Part shown: positions 45,601 through 56,341 of the stretch, piece by piece
How positions within the stretch are numbered: the stretch's first letter is position 1
Layout: each line of letters starts with the position of its first letter
Position numbers and translations under genes: made by a program
NCBI GenBank assembly: GCA_964034945.1
Contig: OZ035960.1
Coordinates: forward strand, 20,385,487 to 20,449,486
From: Chrysopilus asiliformis
Lineage: Eukaryota; Arthropoda; Insecta; Diptera; Rhagionidae
Direction: 5' to 3'
DNA: 64,000 bases
Notes under the pieces: model-generated
What the model was told of the DNA's origin: nothing
Databases searched by the model: none
What the model saw: only the letters and a program-made list of their open reading frames with translations

Positions 45601-48600
45601 TTGTGTGCCAGGCGGACGGGCGGGCGGACGAGTATTTATGTTTTGTAACTCTGTAAGTCGATAACGCGGGAGTCGATTTCGACGATGTAAAGGTGCCGCT
45701 CCACATGAGGGTACATGCCGGCGAGAAGCTCTCGATAGCAGCTACTCGCAAATGGACACGTCTCTGAGAATCGCTCGCAGAAACTCGCAAAAACTCGCGA
45801 GCTAGTTTCTGCGAGCTGTCAAAAGTGATTCTACTCTGAACTCTCGGAGAGTAACTCGCCAGATACGAACAGCGTTTGAATTTTGCGAGTCGCTCTCGAG
45901 AACTCGCCAAATCAAGATCTCAAAAAAATAAAAATATTGGTCAAGATATTGAAAAATAGCAGAAATTTACTATCAAATGGACAACCTCCTGCGAGTAACT
46001 CTCGAGAGTTTTTGAGAGTTACTCGCGGATTTACTCTCATGTGGAGCGGCACCTTTAGTGTTGTTGAAATCGTATCAGTCTTGCGAGTAACATAGGCTAA
46101 ACGAGGTCCTAAACAAATACAAAACGACGGACCCAGACGCCGAACGCCATTTTGTCTAAGTTGTATCAACATAAGACCTATCTTAATGGGTATCAAATGA
46201 AAGGTTTTAAAAAATTTCATAAATATGTAAAAAAAATATTCGAAAAAAAATAAAAATCAAAATAGTGGGCATCGAACACAAATTTTTGTTCACTCAGCGA
46301 ACACTTTTATCAGATTGATAAAAATTATGTTGTTAAATTTTAATAAACATCAAATCAACAATATTTTGAGGTCTTAAAGAAGGGTTAAATTCAATAGTTT
46401 ATTCAACTAAGAATTCAACAGTTGAAAGGCGTAATCAACTTGGATTTAAAAAAAAAAATAAATAAATAAACAAATAATAATAAAAGACCCACAACCAAGA
46501 ATTTTTTGTTGAGTGCAGGTTTCACAATTTCTAAAGTGAACTACATCATTCTAGAGAAAATTCTAGCATTACAAAATACTAAAACAAATCTCTCTCTCAA
46601 TCCTATAAAGCGCCTCTATTGTCAACATCAAAAAATTTATTCATTCTTTGACCTGTGAAATGCATGGACGAGTTGCTGTCCAAAACACAGGTATTGTCAT
46701 TAATTAACAATATTTTTAACCCCTGCAATCAAAACTCTAGAAAACTTCACTAAAAATCAAAGTTAATTTTTTAGTCGAATTTGATTTGTAAATGGGTGAA
46801 TTTGAAGTGTAATGCTGGGTTTACACGAATGACAGATAATGACAATCTGTCATAAAAGAATCGACAAGTTCATTCTTTTATGAGAGATTGTCATTTTTCT
46901 GACAGAAATAATGACAAAAATTATACTATTTACACGATAATGACAATTTATGACAAAAAAAATGACAAATTTGTCATTCGTGTAAACGCAGCATAAGAGG
47001 TTGAATTTATTCTGCAAAAAAGTTTATTTTGATTTGTAAAATGGGGCTAAAAAATCTGTACATGTACATCCCAGTAGTCGGAATTCAGTGTTTTCAAATT
47101 AAGGTCTGGTGACAATTTTCTTCTCCTCTGAATTGCAAATTTTTGGATGGAATTTTTGTAACATTTATAAGGCTTAAAACCTAGTGCTTTACAACTAAGC
47201 CACGCTATCACCCTAAAGTCCTGGTGAAGTCCTCTTTCAACCTTTAGTTTCAAGAAAACACTAAATTTTTTGAATTATTTATGTTTCATTAGCTATAGTC
47301 ATGCTTGACGATTTTTGTAAGAAACGACAAAAAACAGTTCTCGATTTGTTAATTATCCCAGAATTAAACAAAACTTCGTGTCGCGGTCGTGATCAACTCA
47401 TTATGGTGCGTCATCATTCAACTGCACTGCCCGCATTTGAAAGAGGTTCGGTTTAAGAGTTTTCCTTGAATTCGGTATGAAAATATCAGATTTGGGCCGC
47501 ATCTTCGCTAAGCAAGCAGTTATAAAAGGAAAAGTAAAACATTGCGGTAGGTCTTTGGGGTCAGACACATTTCCTAAAAATAATTTCACTCTTTTCAACG
47601 GATAGTACGTAATCTGATCTGTGCCCGTTGTTTTCAAAGAGAAAAGAAATGTTTTTTTTGTTCAAAAGCCTTCTTGCTTTGGCATTTGATCCAAAACTTC
47701 AAAAAAGAATATCATAGGGAGTTTCTCTCATTGGAACTCGAGTCCTTCAAATGACCGTAAATTCAGCAGAGTGGGACTGTTTTTTTCTTGTAGTTCAAGT
47801 GGAGACCATAAACCACCTGGTGTCAAGATGGTTTGTATTTAAGTGAGTGCCCACTGAAGACTCTTATCAAATAATGCTCACGAGTCGCTATAACATCACA
47901 AATTGCTTAGGGACGAAACGACGTAAAGGTAGATTTTTTAGAACACACCTTTAATTTGTTAGTTCATCCGCGCCTCCCTTCGACAATTAATCTAAAGCGC
48001 GGGCAGCTAGCGACGACCACGGCGACATGTTGTGCGAAGGCTTCATGTTTGATTCCAGTCAGACTGCTGAAATGACCGTGAGATTCTGGATTCTTTTTGG
48101 GATGAGAAATCTTGTTCCTTTCGACTTGACTGACGTCCGCTGGGATGGGGATCTTGCTGAACTTCTTCGGATTCCATTTCGGACGTCTCAAGTATTATTC
48201 CATTACAAATTATAGAGCCGTGGCTGAGACGTATATCCGAGAGATGCATTACTGCATTACTTCTTAAGTAATTCTTTGTACATACTGTAGATTCTATGTA
48301 ATTTCTATGCTTATATGCCCACAACAGTTTCCCTTGTAGTACAAGTAAATGTTGTGGCAGGCAATTTATGGCGACGACATATTACTTAACTCGTTAATCG
48401 TTCTTAACCCATCTCCAGACTTCTGTCTGGCATCGCCCGTTGAGAGATTTCCTGCTATGCATCGGTGGAATTATGCTTGAGACGTGTGTTACATGTGTAC
48501 CTCCTTCCTGTGCTAGCATTGGGTAAATTTATTCCATATTCTGCCAACTTAAGGCTTTTCAGCTTTTTGCATTCTCCTTAAGACATTCGAAGCACAAGCT

Positions 48601-51600
48601 TGACAGTTTTTCAGAGTCAAGTACAACACACACCTTGAAGGGTACCTTCAATCATGTAGAAGGAAAGCATTTTCCACTTTCTCACCGTAGATGTGATGTA
48701 ATTTCTTCGATTTCTTAATAACTTCTACAAAGATGGAGTGATACAACTGCTTGGAATGCATTAAAAGTGGAAATCAATATGGGGTTTAACTGGTTTTTCA
48801 TATTAATTTTCACACTATTTAAGAATAATTCTTGCTTTGCCATCAAAGACATTTTTCTTAGTTTTCATGCTTAAAAATTTTCCCTGCACTCAATGATTAC
48901 AACTAATTGCAATTTTTCTACGAATTAACATTTTTTTTGCTTTCAATGTTGTTTAATTTGATATGCTGGCGGCATCGCTTTTTGCGAAATTTTCGTGAAA
49001 AAACATCTGTAGATGTGTAACCGATCAGCTTACTACAATTTGATATTAAATTTCACACACTCGACCACAAAAGGTGCTTAAAATACCTGACCCGGGATCG
49101 ATGAGGCAATAATATGTCGTGTCGATCATCTGATCCAATTCTATCTAGAATTTCCCATGCAAGACCTGAAAAGAACACTCGTCTAGTGAGTAATGTCTTC
49201 TGGAATTATGGGAGACGAATGCGAAGACCGAGACTCTGAAGAAAAGAATGCTATCGATTGCAAAAATGTACGAACTCACCGGGTGGATCATGTTGATTGC
49301 AGCCGATTTTTATTACTTTGCAGAATTTAAATGGAACGACTGTATTTCGATTGGCGATGGACAGACATAGTTAAGAAATTCCCTTTCATCTTTGGTTAAT
49401 ATGCCGATTCTACTTGCTGTCTACGAAAACACTATTTTGCTTTCGTTAAAAAATTTTGTTTTGATTTTGAATCTTAAATTTTATCTGTACAGTCAGACGT
49501 CGACGAAACGGCATAATTTTGAAAAAATCAGATAAGAAAAAAAAAAGTTATTTGGGAAATTTGAATGATTCCCGTGGGAAAATAAATTAAAAGTAAAAGT
49601 GTAAAAGTGTAAGTACTGCTTTGTTTTCATTCTAAATGCTTACCATCGCAGTGTGCGCCTGCGCTAAGAAGAGTTTCCATCTAGTAAAACTTTTAATTCT
49701 GACCCATATTTTTTCGTATTTTTATCTTATATGTAAATTGTATTAAAATGACATAAAAAATCGAAATCATCACCCAGAAAAATAATAAAGCTTATCTAAG
49801 GCAACTTTTTGACAAGTCAACTCTGGCCTGTAGCAGGCAGACGGAGTTATCCTTCACGTGACATTACATTCTCGAAATACCTATTACAGGTCAACCTATG
49901 CAGCTCCTTATGCTCTAATTTACTTGTTGCGGGTTTGATTTTTGAATTTCTCCCGCCATAGGTTGACACATCTTTACTAATCCTAACGCAGATGAACGCG
50001 GGCCTAGCATAGGCTAAATTACCTTGCAGGAAGCCAATTACACCGTACGCAACTTGACGACTTTTATTCCAGTTTTGCTAGACGTCCCTTAGATATACCC
50101 TGCAATATGTTAACTCTTGTTGCTGCAAATAACAACATAGTATTAGAAAAGCCATCAAGGACACCCCGAAAAGTCCTCGAAAGGCTCACTAAACTCACAA
50201 TAAGGGAGCAAAAAGGGTCTTATGTACCCATCGAATCAGTGCGATGAGTCCGGAAAATGTCAGTGTTCGTGTTGAAAGTATCTTACACAATTATGTTTCT
50301 AATTATTTCCTATGAGAATTTTTAATTTATTTAATATTTAAAAAAAACTAAGTGCATGGAACATTTCCAAAAAATCGGGAGGTTTTTTTGGACCGGAGAT
50401 TTCAAACCTCAGGAAAGATCAGATAACATGAAAATACTTCTTTTACGTTCCCCGTTCCACCGAAAAGTCAATATAAGTATTTTGAGGTTGCTTTTTGAGC
50501 ATGGCTTGGTCTTCCAGGTGTACTAACTTTCTTATTCAAAGTTCGGTATTTAACCCTTTCATGTATACATTTTTCTATGGAATTAATTTTCACGGTTTTT
50601 GGTATCCGAGGGTTTTTGGGGTCGCTGATTACGAATCTGAAGTCAAAACTTTAAAATTCAAAATGGCGGATCCAATATGGCGGTCAAAAAAGATAAAATT
50701 CATTAGATTACGCTGAAAACTAGTACGTTTTTTATAATTTTGTACAAAAAAAATTTCACAAAGAAAGGTTTTTAATTTTATAAAATCGTTTACTCTAAAA
50801 GAATTCTACCGTAATTTCTTAAGGCCGATTTTTTAAAAATTAGATTTGGTGGGTTGGTGTTTTATTTTTCTGAAGCATTTTTAATTTTGACAAAAACAGT
50901 TTTTTTATATTCTGGGCGACTATTTCGTGGAAACCAAATTTTTTTTCAATTTTTTGACGACAACATTTTTTTAGTCTTCAAACATAACTTTAAAAAAAAT
51001 TCATTTTCTGTGTAATATTGTGTATTTTATTTGGTATAAAATGTTTAATGAAGGCCATTTTTTCTATTGAAGTCTGGAAGAAAAACTTTGTTGAAGAACA
51101 TTTTTGAAAACTTTGTTGAGGAAATTTTTAAAAATGTTTATGGCGAGTGTCACGAAATTTTTAGCGAGTGCTAAATTGAGGTAGGGGACATCCTAAGTTT
51201 CGTAAAACCACATTACTTTTAACTTGACGGGGTTGTTTTGTAGTCGGGTTTCAGTGTAGTTTCGATTCGTCGATTAACGTCTTCATAAATTTCAATGTTT
51301 CTATGCTTGTAATATCGAAGATTTAAAACATTGGAGGGTATTAAACATTTAAAATGTAGGTATCAGGGGAAATTTATAGTTAAAAGTGCTATTTTTCTTG
51401 ACGTTGATCATAACCATTGCTATTTAAATAATAAAAATAATATACAATAATGATGGGGCTTTAGATGCCGACATCAACAGTCCAACATAGTCTACTGTTC
51501 AGGGTAGAACGAATAAATGGACTTTACGCTGGCTGTTTGGAACATTCAATTTAATTTTCTTTACGATCGACACCGGCGCATATGGCACTTTTACGATTTG

Positions 51601-54600
51601 TTAAAACGATCGAAGACTTGGGGTATAGGCTGGGTTTAGAGGTGAACTCTTGAGTGGACTTTTAATGGTTCTGTTTAAGATTTTTAAAAACTCGAGATTG
51701 TTGACTGCGCGCTGCGTTTTAAGACATCGCCTCACTAATAGAGTTGCAACGCATAGTGCAAATAAAACGGCTGGAATCGCACGATTTGGTGGCGAACCAC
51801 CGGTATAATTGGCGCCCAATTGGCAACCTGGGCAGGTGCCATAGAATAGATGTCAGTGATAGGTTTGCGATTTGATGCTTCAATCGGTTTGTTAGCTTCA
51901 TATAGCGGAATCATTGACGACGTGCAATTTGATGTGCACCGCTTGAAGTCGTCTGGTGGTGAAGAAGTGTGCCAAAGCCTGTTTAATGTGCACACAAATT
52001 AATCGCATTATTTATGTTCGATGGTTTTCAGTTTTAAGATATCTTTTAAGGAAGTTTCACCAATTCAATAAACTATTGACAAATTTTATTTTTCATTACG
52101 AAAGTGCAAATATCTGACGTTGTGAATTTTATGGGATTTTCAATTGCATGCAAATTAACAAATATCTGATGAACTCATTTTCAGGTCTTTAATCTCTAAT
52201 TACAACACGATTTACATGAAATTTGAAATATGAAATCCTTATAGAGTGACATTAGTTTTTAATGATCGTTTCCTACATGAAAACTCGTCATTCATTGCCT
52301 TACAAAGTTGTTTCATGTAGATATCGCATAACTTAATTCATGCTTTCCACAAAATTCTCACAAAATTCATCTTTATAAAATTAATTTAACTGATTGTTTT
52401 AAATAAATATATTGAATTCTAGCACGTTCTAGTAAAAGACAAAAGTGTAGAAAATTTTATTTTTTTCAGCTTTCGTCATACATAACACTAGTTTCGGGAT
52501 AAATTGCAAAAAACGAAATTGCGATTTCGAAAGATCCGCCATTTTGGTTACTTCCAGATTTCTACCAATTCCACCACCAAATATTCCTGTAAAATTTCAT
52601 GCTTCTAGCTCAAGTATTAATTATACTACATATAACAAAGCAAAAATATTATTATCACCTAGAATTATCCACGATTGCATTTCATCGTTTCCCACACTAA
52701 ATGGAAATGGCTTTTCTAAAAATTAATCGAATATATGTTATGCCCTTTTATGCATCCAACGGAAGGTTTTGATTGAGGTAAATCTGTTAACCCAATGACA
52801 TTTAATTATCTGTTTGTCTAATTTGCATCAGAATTGGTTGGATTGCATTTGTATACAAATGCTATTGGAGTTCTTTTTTGGTCGATTTTAAAGCTCTATT
52901 CATTCAATGTTTACATAATAATTTTTTTTTTGAAATCTTGAAAAATCTTAAAATGGAAATTGCTTATTCCTTCATTCGTCTAAATCGCTTCTCGTCATTT
53001 AAATGCATTTTTCACCAAAGAAAGTTTATCTTTGAATTTCAATCAATCATTAAATCTAAAAAGAAAAAAATCTAATGTTTTCTGTATTTATTCTTTTAAA
53101 ATTTATTTTATTTTCAGTTTCAAATGGTTTTTAAATGGAAATCAAATTTATTCCGGAAGTATTTTTCTCGTTTTCTCGTATTGAGAGCCGTGTCTTAATT
53201 TTTTGATCAAGACATAAATTATTCTTTATTTGTTGTTGCTTTATGGTTTTGACCAATACGGGGAAAAATATTTTATGACTATTACTAATTTAATTTAGAG
53301 TTATTTTATATTGTGATCCATAACATCAAAAAATCTATAAAATTTCCCAGAAAGGTTTAAGATATCGCTTCTACAGCGATTATGAATTTGTTGAATGGAT
53401 TTTACTTTGTGTTTGACATAAAAGTTTAATTTTAAGAATGGATTAGGTGAGAGTGCTGTTTTTTGGGAAGATCGAAATATTTTTGTTTGTGAGTTTCAGA
53501 ACTTTGTTCTAAATTTCCTAAGACGTTTTTTATACCCGTATGGTGAAACCAAAGGGTATATTAGATTTGCCTTACCGTTTGTAACGCCAAGATCCCATCA
53601 TTACACACAAAAATGAATTATACCAGTGTGTTTAGAATGATAAAAAAAAATTGATTTTCGCATGTCTGTCTGTCCGTCTGTCCGTCTGTCTATCTGTGGC
53701 GCGGATTGCGGGTGCACGGATTGAGCTAGAGACTTGAAAGTTTGCACAGATCCGTTTTTCGTAAAATGCGAGGCTAAGTTCGTTAATGGGTAAAAATGGA
53801 CCATTAGGGGGGTACCCCCCATACGAACGAAATCGTTTTTTGTGAATATCTCAAAAACGGTGCATCTTATCTAAAAAGTCCAAGAACAAAAGTTATTTAG
53901 GGTATGATTCTACATAAAACTTCCATACATCAAAATCCGATTGGAATAAATTTTAAAAAATCTTATTGGAAAGTTTAACTTCAAAGTGGAATTTTGGTAT
54001 AACTGTTAGAATTTTGATACGAATATCACCATACGGGTCTCCAATGATTGCCAGATTGGCAATTATAGCTTTTGTTATGTTTGTTATCTTTTTTCTCATG
54101 GCTTTTTACTGGAAAAATCCTTAGAATTTTGGTATATAAGGCTATTATGGTTAGAGAATTATTTGAATTAATATTCAATTATCCTCTTTTTAGAGGAATC
54201 AATTAATAATTTATGTATGGCATTTTAAGAATACAGAAGATAAGTTGATCAAAGAAAATTCTATCTATTCTACAATTAAATTGGATAAATTCCATTTCGA
54301 TAATGTGAAAATAATGGCTTACTCGATGGCATATAATTCACTTCTTTGCATTTCGTTTATTTATCTTAATTTAATATCTCTGAACAATATGTAAGTTGGT
54401 AGATTTTCGGTGTAAAATGAAGATAATCGTAAAAACATGATACCATAAGTCTTGTTCCTATGATTTGAATGGCATTCATAAATCATTTTCTCGATGGCTA
54501 AGTGAGTGTCATTAATCAGTGAAATGCGTGCGTCTTTCTATTTTCAGCTTTGCGGCTTCTGTCTGGGGTCTCGGACAACATGGATGGCGGTGGTGCATTT

Positions 54601-54873
54601 CCGCCTTTGTTCAACATCGCGCCAAGGGCAATAATTACGGTCAATGCAACATGCGGCCAACATGGGCGAGAGGAATACTGCAAAATGCTGGATGCTCATC
54701 CGAAAAATGCTTGGTCGACGCAGTGCGGCATCTGTGATGGTCATAGTTTGGATTTTGATAAACGACATCCCATCGAATCGGTCCTGGATAGCGGGAATAC
54801 CTGGTGGCAAAGTCCGACATTGCAAAACGGGCATAATCAGGAATATGTGACGATAACATTTGATTTGAAACAG
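39212..54873 (+). CDS. wb: Laminin alpha chain (alpha-1/2 type), first two coding exons (partial)
   Basis: Secreted basement-membrane subunit that assembles with beta and gamma laminin chains and binds integrins. Exon 1 (39212-39638) codes for a signal peptide (hydrophobic core at residues 15-30, likely cut near A32), a Ser/Asn-rich linker and a His/Arg/Gly-rich patch. Exon 2 (54548-54873) begins the laminin N-terminal (domain VI) polymerisation module: FPPLFNIAPRAIITVNATCG (160-179), the Cys pattern C178, C187, C202, C205 with CGICDG, and WWQSPTLQNG (228-237). These resemble the alpha-1/2 class (Drosophila wb, vertebrate LAMA1/2) rather than LanA. A 14.9-kb intron separates the exons: exon 1 ends in phase 1 (AAAATG/GTAAGG) and exon 2 begins in phase 1 after TTTTCAG, so the frame is unbroken. 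The next exon (expected to start with VFQVAY-like residues) is not in the window. Confidence 0.88.
40596..41501. mobile_element. hAT-like element with perfect 8-bp duplication TTTTAAAG
   Basis: Ends CAGTGTTGTTCCTC / GGCACAACACTG, hAT-type. TTTTAAAG is at 40588-40595 and again at 41502-41509. Both subterminal zones are packed with GTCTACGCGTAGAC / TGTCTAC / GTAGACAAT motifs in both orientations (40610-40735 and 41395-41490), the arrangement used as transposase-binding sites in hAT elements. 906 bp, non-coding; a decayed GTCY-family piece lies inside at 40990-41200. Confidence 0.92.
42653..42924. mobile_element. 272-bp MITE with CACTCAGAAAAATG ends, copy 2
   Basis: Same length and 14-bp inverted ends as the copy at 7273-7544, with about ten substitutions between them by eye, so the family moved fairly recently. 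Flanked by TT rather than TA. It lies in wb intron 1. Confidence 0.88.
43560..43800. repeat. Inverted GTCY-type tract fragment
   Basis: CAGACTGACAGACAGAG tract preceded by TCAAGTCGCTAGGTAAACGC and a run of similar AT-rich blocks. It is a relative of the GTCY repeats but does not line up with family A or B by eye. Confidence 0.4.
43863..44094. mobile_element. pogo/Tigger-type MITE
   Basis: 232 bp flanked by TA on both sides, ends CAGTAATCCATCCCACTGCG / CGCAGTGGGAGGGATTACTG (one mismatch). The CAGTAATCC start and TA target are typical of pogo/Tigger elements. GCGCGGT motifs recur along it. Non-coding. Confidence 0.88.
45690..46055. mobile_element. TA-flanked MITE rich in GAGT/CTCGCGAG motifs, copy 2
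   Basis: 366 bp between TA sites (45688-45689 and 46056-46057), ends AAGGTGCCGCTCCACATGAG / CTCATGTGGAGCGGCACCTT, a perfect 20-bp pair. It is inverted relative to the copy at 2708-3083 and of nearly the same length. The minus-strand frame at 45581-45910 is inside it and not a gene. Confidence 0.9.
46813..46993. mobile_element. PIF/Harbinger-type MITE with TAA duplication
   Basis: 181 bp, ends TGCTGGGTTTACACGAATGA / TCATTCGTGTAAACGCAGCA, flanked by TAA on both sides (46810-46812, 46994-46996). The TWA-type target duplication fits the PIF/Harbinger group. ATGACA/TGTCAT motifs are repeated inside in both orientations. Confidence 0.85.
49771..50080 (-). mobile_element. Diverged, inverted copy of the CACTCAG MITE family
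   Basis: Read on the minus strand it lines up with the element at 56040-56341: CAGGCCAGAGTTGAC with TTTTTGAC, the TTACTTGTTGCGGG inverse and GTTGACAAGTCAACT-type blocks appear in the same order. The right end is eroded near 50080. Confidence 0.6.
50500..51180. repeat. Unnamed interspersed repeat
   Basis: Contains GGTATCCGAGGGTTTTTGGG, GTCGCTGATTACGAATCTGA and AAAATGGCGGATCCAATATG, a run of blocks that I associate with a widespread insect repeat but cannot name. No coding capacity; boundaries are approximate. Confidence 0.35.
52420..52560 (+). repeat. Fragment of a shared GTCY-associated repeat
   Basis: TTCTAGTAAAAGACAAAAGTG, the TTTCGTCATACATAACAC block and AGTTTCGGGATAAATTGC match the interior of the hAT element at 4890-5035 and, inverted, 59110-59470. 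It is diverged. Confidence 0.4.
53531..54081 (+). mobile_element. DINE-1-like element, family A, copy 2
   Basis: TATACCCGTATGGTGAAACC start, GTCY tract at 53664-53697 (the shortest of the four), GGGGGTACCCCCCATACGAA block, TCACCATACGGGT near the end and the TTGCCAGATTGGCAA palindrome, ending TTTTGTTATGTTT. It lies near the 3-prime end of wb intron 1, in the sense direction. Confidence 0.88.
54548..54873 (+). CDS. wb: wb coding exon 2: start of laminin N-terminal domain
   Basis: Residues 143-251. The acceptor is CTATTTTCAG, the donor AAACAG/GTACGT, and the exon ends in phase 0 after DLKQ. NAT at 175-177 is an N-glycosylation site conserved in the family. The four visible cysteines and the WWQSP motif are as in alpha-1/2 laminins. 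The minus-strand and alternate-frame open frames over this exon are shadows. Confidence 0.95.
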
Positions 54874-56039
54874 GTACGTGATCTTGTCCTTCTTAATCAT
54901 GAAGTTATTATTGGAAAAAATCTATTTAAATCGCGAGCCAAACTGCAAATATATTTACTTCACCTTTTTCGTCATCCTATCATCCTCCACTAATTTCGGA
55001 CATTTCCATAAATATCTCTCTAAAAACGGCTACACCCAATTTTGGAAAATATTTGATAAAAAAATCATAAATGCAATTTCAAAAGAAAACCTGTTCAACA
55101 TCTTAGTTTACACTTGGGGCGTCCATCAGGATTGAGTTGCTCCCGAGCAATGTTAATGCCGTCAACAAAAAGGATCTAATGAAATTAAATGTGTCGGTTA
55201 AGATTTTTTTTCTCCACTTGCACATCATTAACGAGATATTGACAACTTTTCCCATCACAAAAACTTTATTTAGAATTGCCACCTTTTATGGTGATGTTAT
55301 TTTATGCGATTGCCAGTGGACTCCAGCCCCAAAATGCCGACACGTCTCCATTCTCAAATCCAATTTATGCTCTATAATTGTGATGAGAGGGAAAAAATCC
55401 ACATATCCCATTTAAGGACAAGTGCATTGCGTTGACTCGTTTTGCGGTTTGAAAATTATTCGAGTCTAAGAGAAACGTCTGCCAATCTTATTGTGGAAGT
55501 TCATTATTGTGCAATACGTCCAAGAAATCAGGCGGTGCGTCGCGTAAATGGCCAGCGAAGCCTCCTGTCCCCATGACCATAATGGGGAAAATTCTGTGGC
55601 GAAAATAATACCTTAAGATCGATGTGATGTACGAAATTTTTATCCATTTTTGGCCTCAAAGTCAAAGTTTCTCTTTAGCTACTTTTGGAGTTGTATTTTG
55701 TAGACTGTGCCGAAGTGAATGCCATGAAGGAAATGCGTTTAAAAATTCAATTGAACGTGATTTTTTTTTTAAATTTAGAGCACTCAACAGTTCGGGCCAT
55801 CTGCAAGTAATAAAAAATCATTAAAAAATTGATTTGAATGTTTTAAACTTTAGACTGTCGGGATTTTTTGGAATCTCCATAGCGTGGAGTTGCCGAGTGT
55901 GTATGTAGCCCTTTCGGGCCACCCCGGCAGATCCAAAAGTAGTCTATTTTTTTAAAAGTACTTTTTCGCATTAACAGGGTCATGTACCTCCTACAATGAA
56001 AAAAATTTCATTCATCAGATCTATGAAAATACTTCATTA

Positions 56040-56341
56040 CATTCAGAAAAATTGAGTGAAAGTCGTCGCCTTGCATACGGCGTAATTAACTTCTTGCAAG
56101 AAAATTTAGCCTATACTAATCGCACGTTCACCTACGTTAGGAAAAATAAAATGTGCCAACCTGTGGCGGTAGAAATTCAAAAATTAAACCTGCAGCAAGT
56201 AAAGTAGGGTGCAAGGGGCTGCACTTGAGAGGTATTTTGAGGATGCAATGCCATGTAATGTATAACTGTGTCTGCCTGCTACAGGCCAGAGTTGACATGT
56301 CAAAAAGTTGACTTGAATCAGCTTTAATTTTTTTCTAAGTG
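56040..56341 (+). mobile_element. Diverged copy of the CACTCAG MITE family, TA-flanked
   Basis: Ends CATTCAGAAAAATTG / TTTTTTCTAAGTG with TA on both sides; the 302-bp interior shares the GTCGTCGCCTTGCATACGGC, CACTTGAGAGG and CCAGAGTTGAC-like blocks with the 272-bp copies but is clearly older. Confidence 0.75.

Larger units (their letters stand above)
39639..54547 (+). other. wb intron 1 (14.9 kb)
   Basis: No exon could be found inside. It holds the hAT-like element at 40596-41501, the 272-bp MITE copy 2 (42653-42924), the pogo-type MITE (43863-44094), MITE copy 2 (45690-46055), the TAA-flanked MITE (46813-46993), a diverged MITE (49771-50080) and a DINE-like element (53531-54081). The interval 47000-49700 includes a GC-richer patch (47950-48700) with open frames but no recognisable homology. 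50500-51180 looks like an interspersed repeat I cannot name. The rest is AT-rich. Confidence 0.8.
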
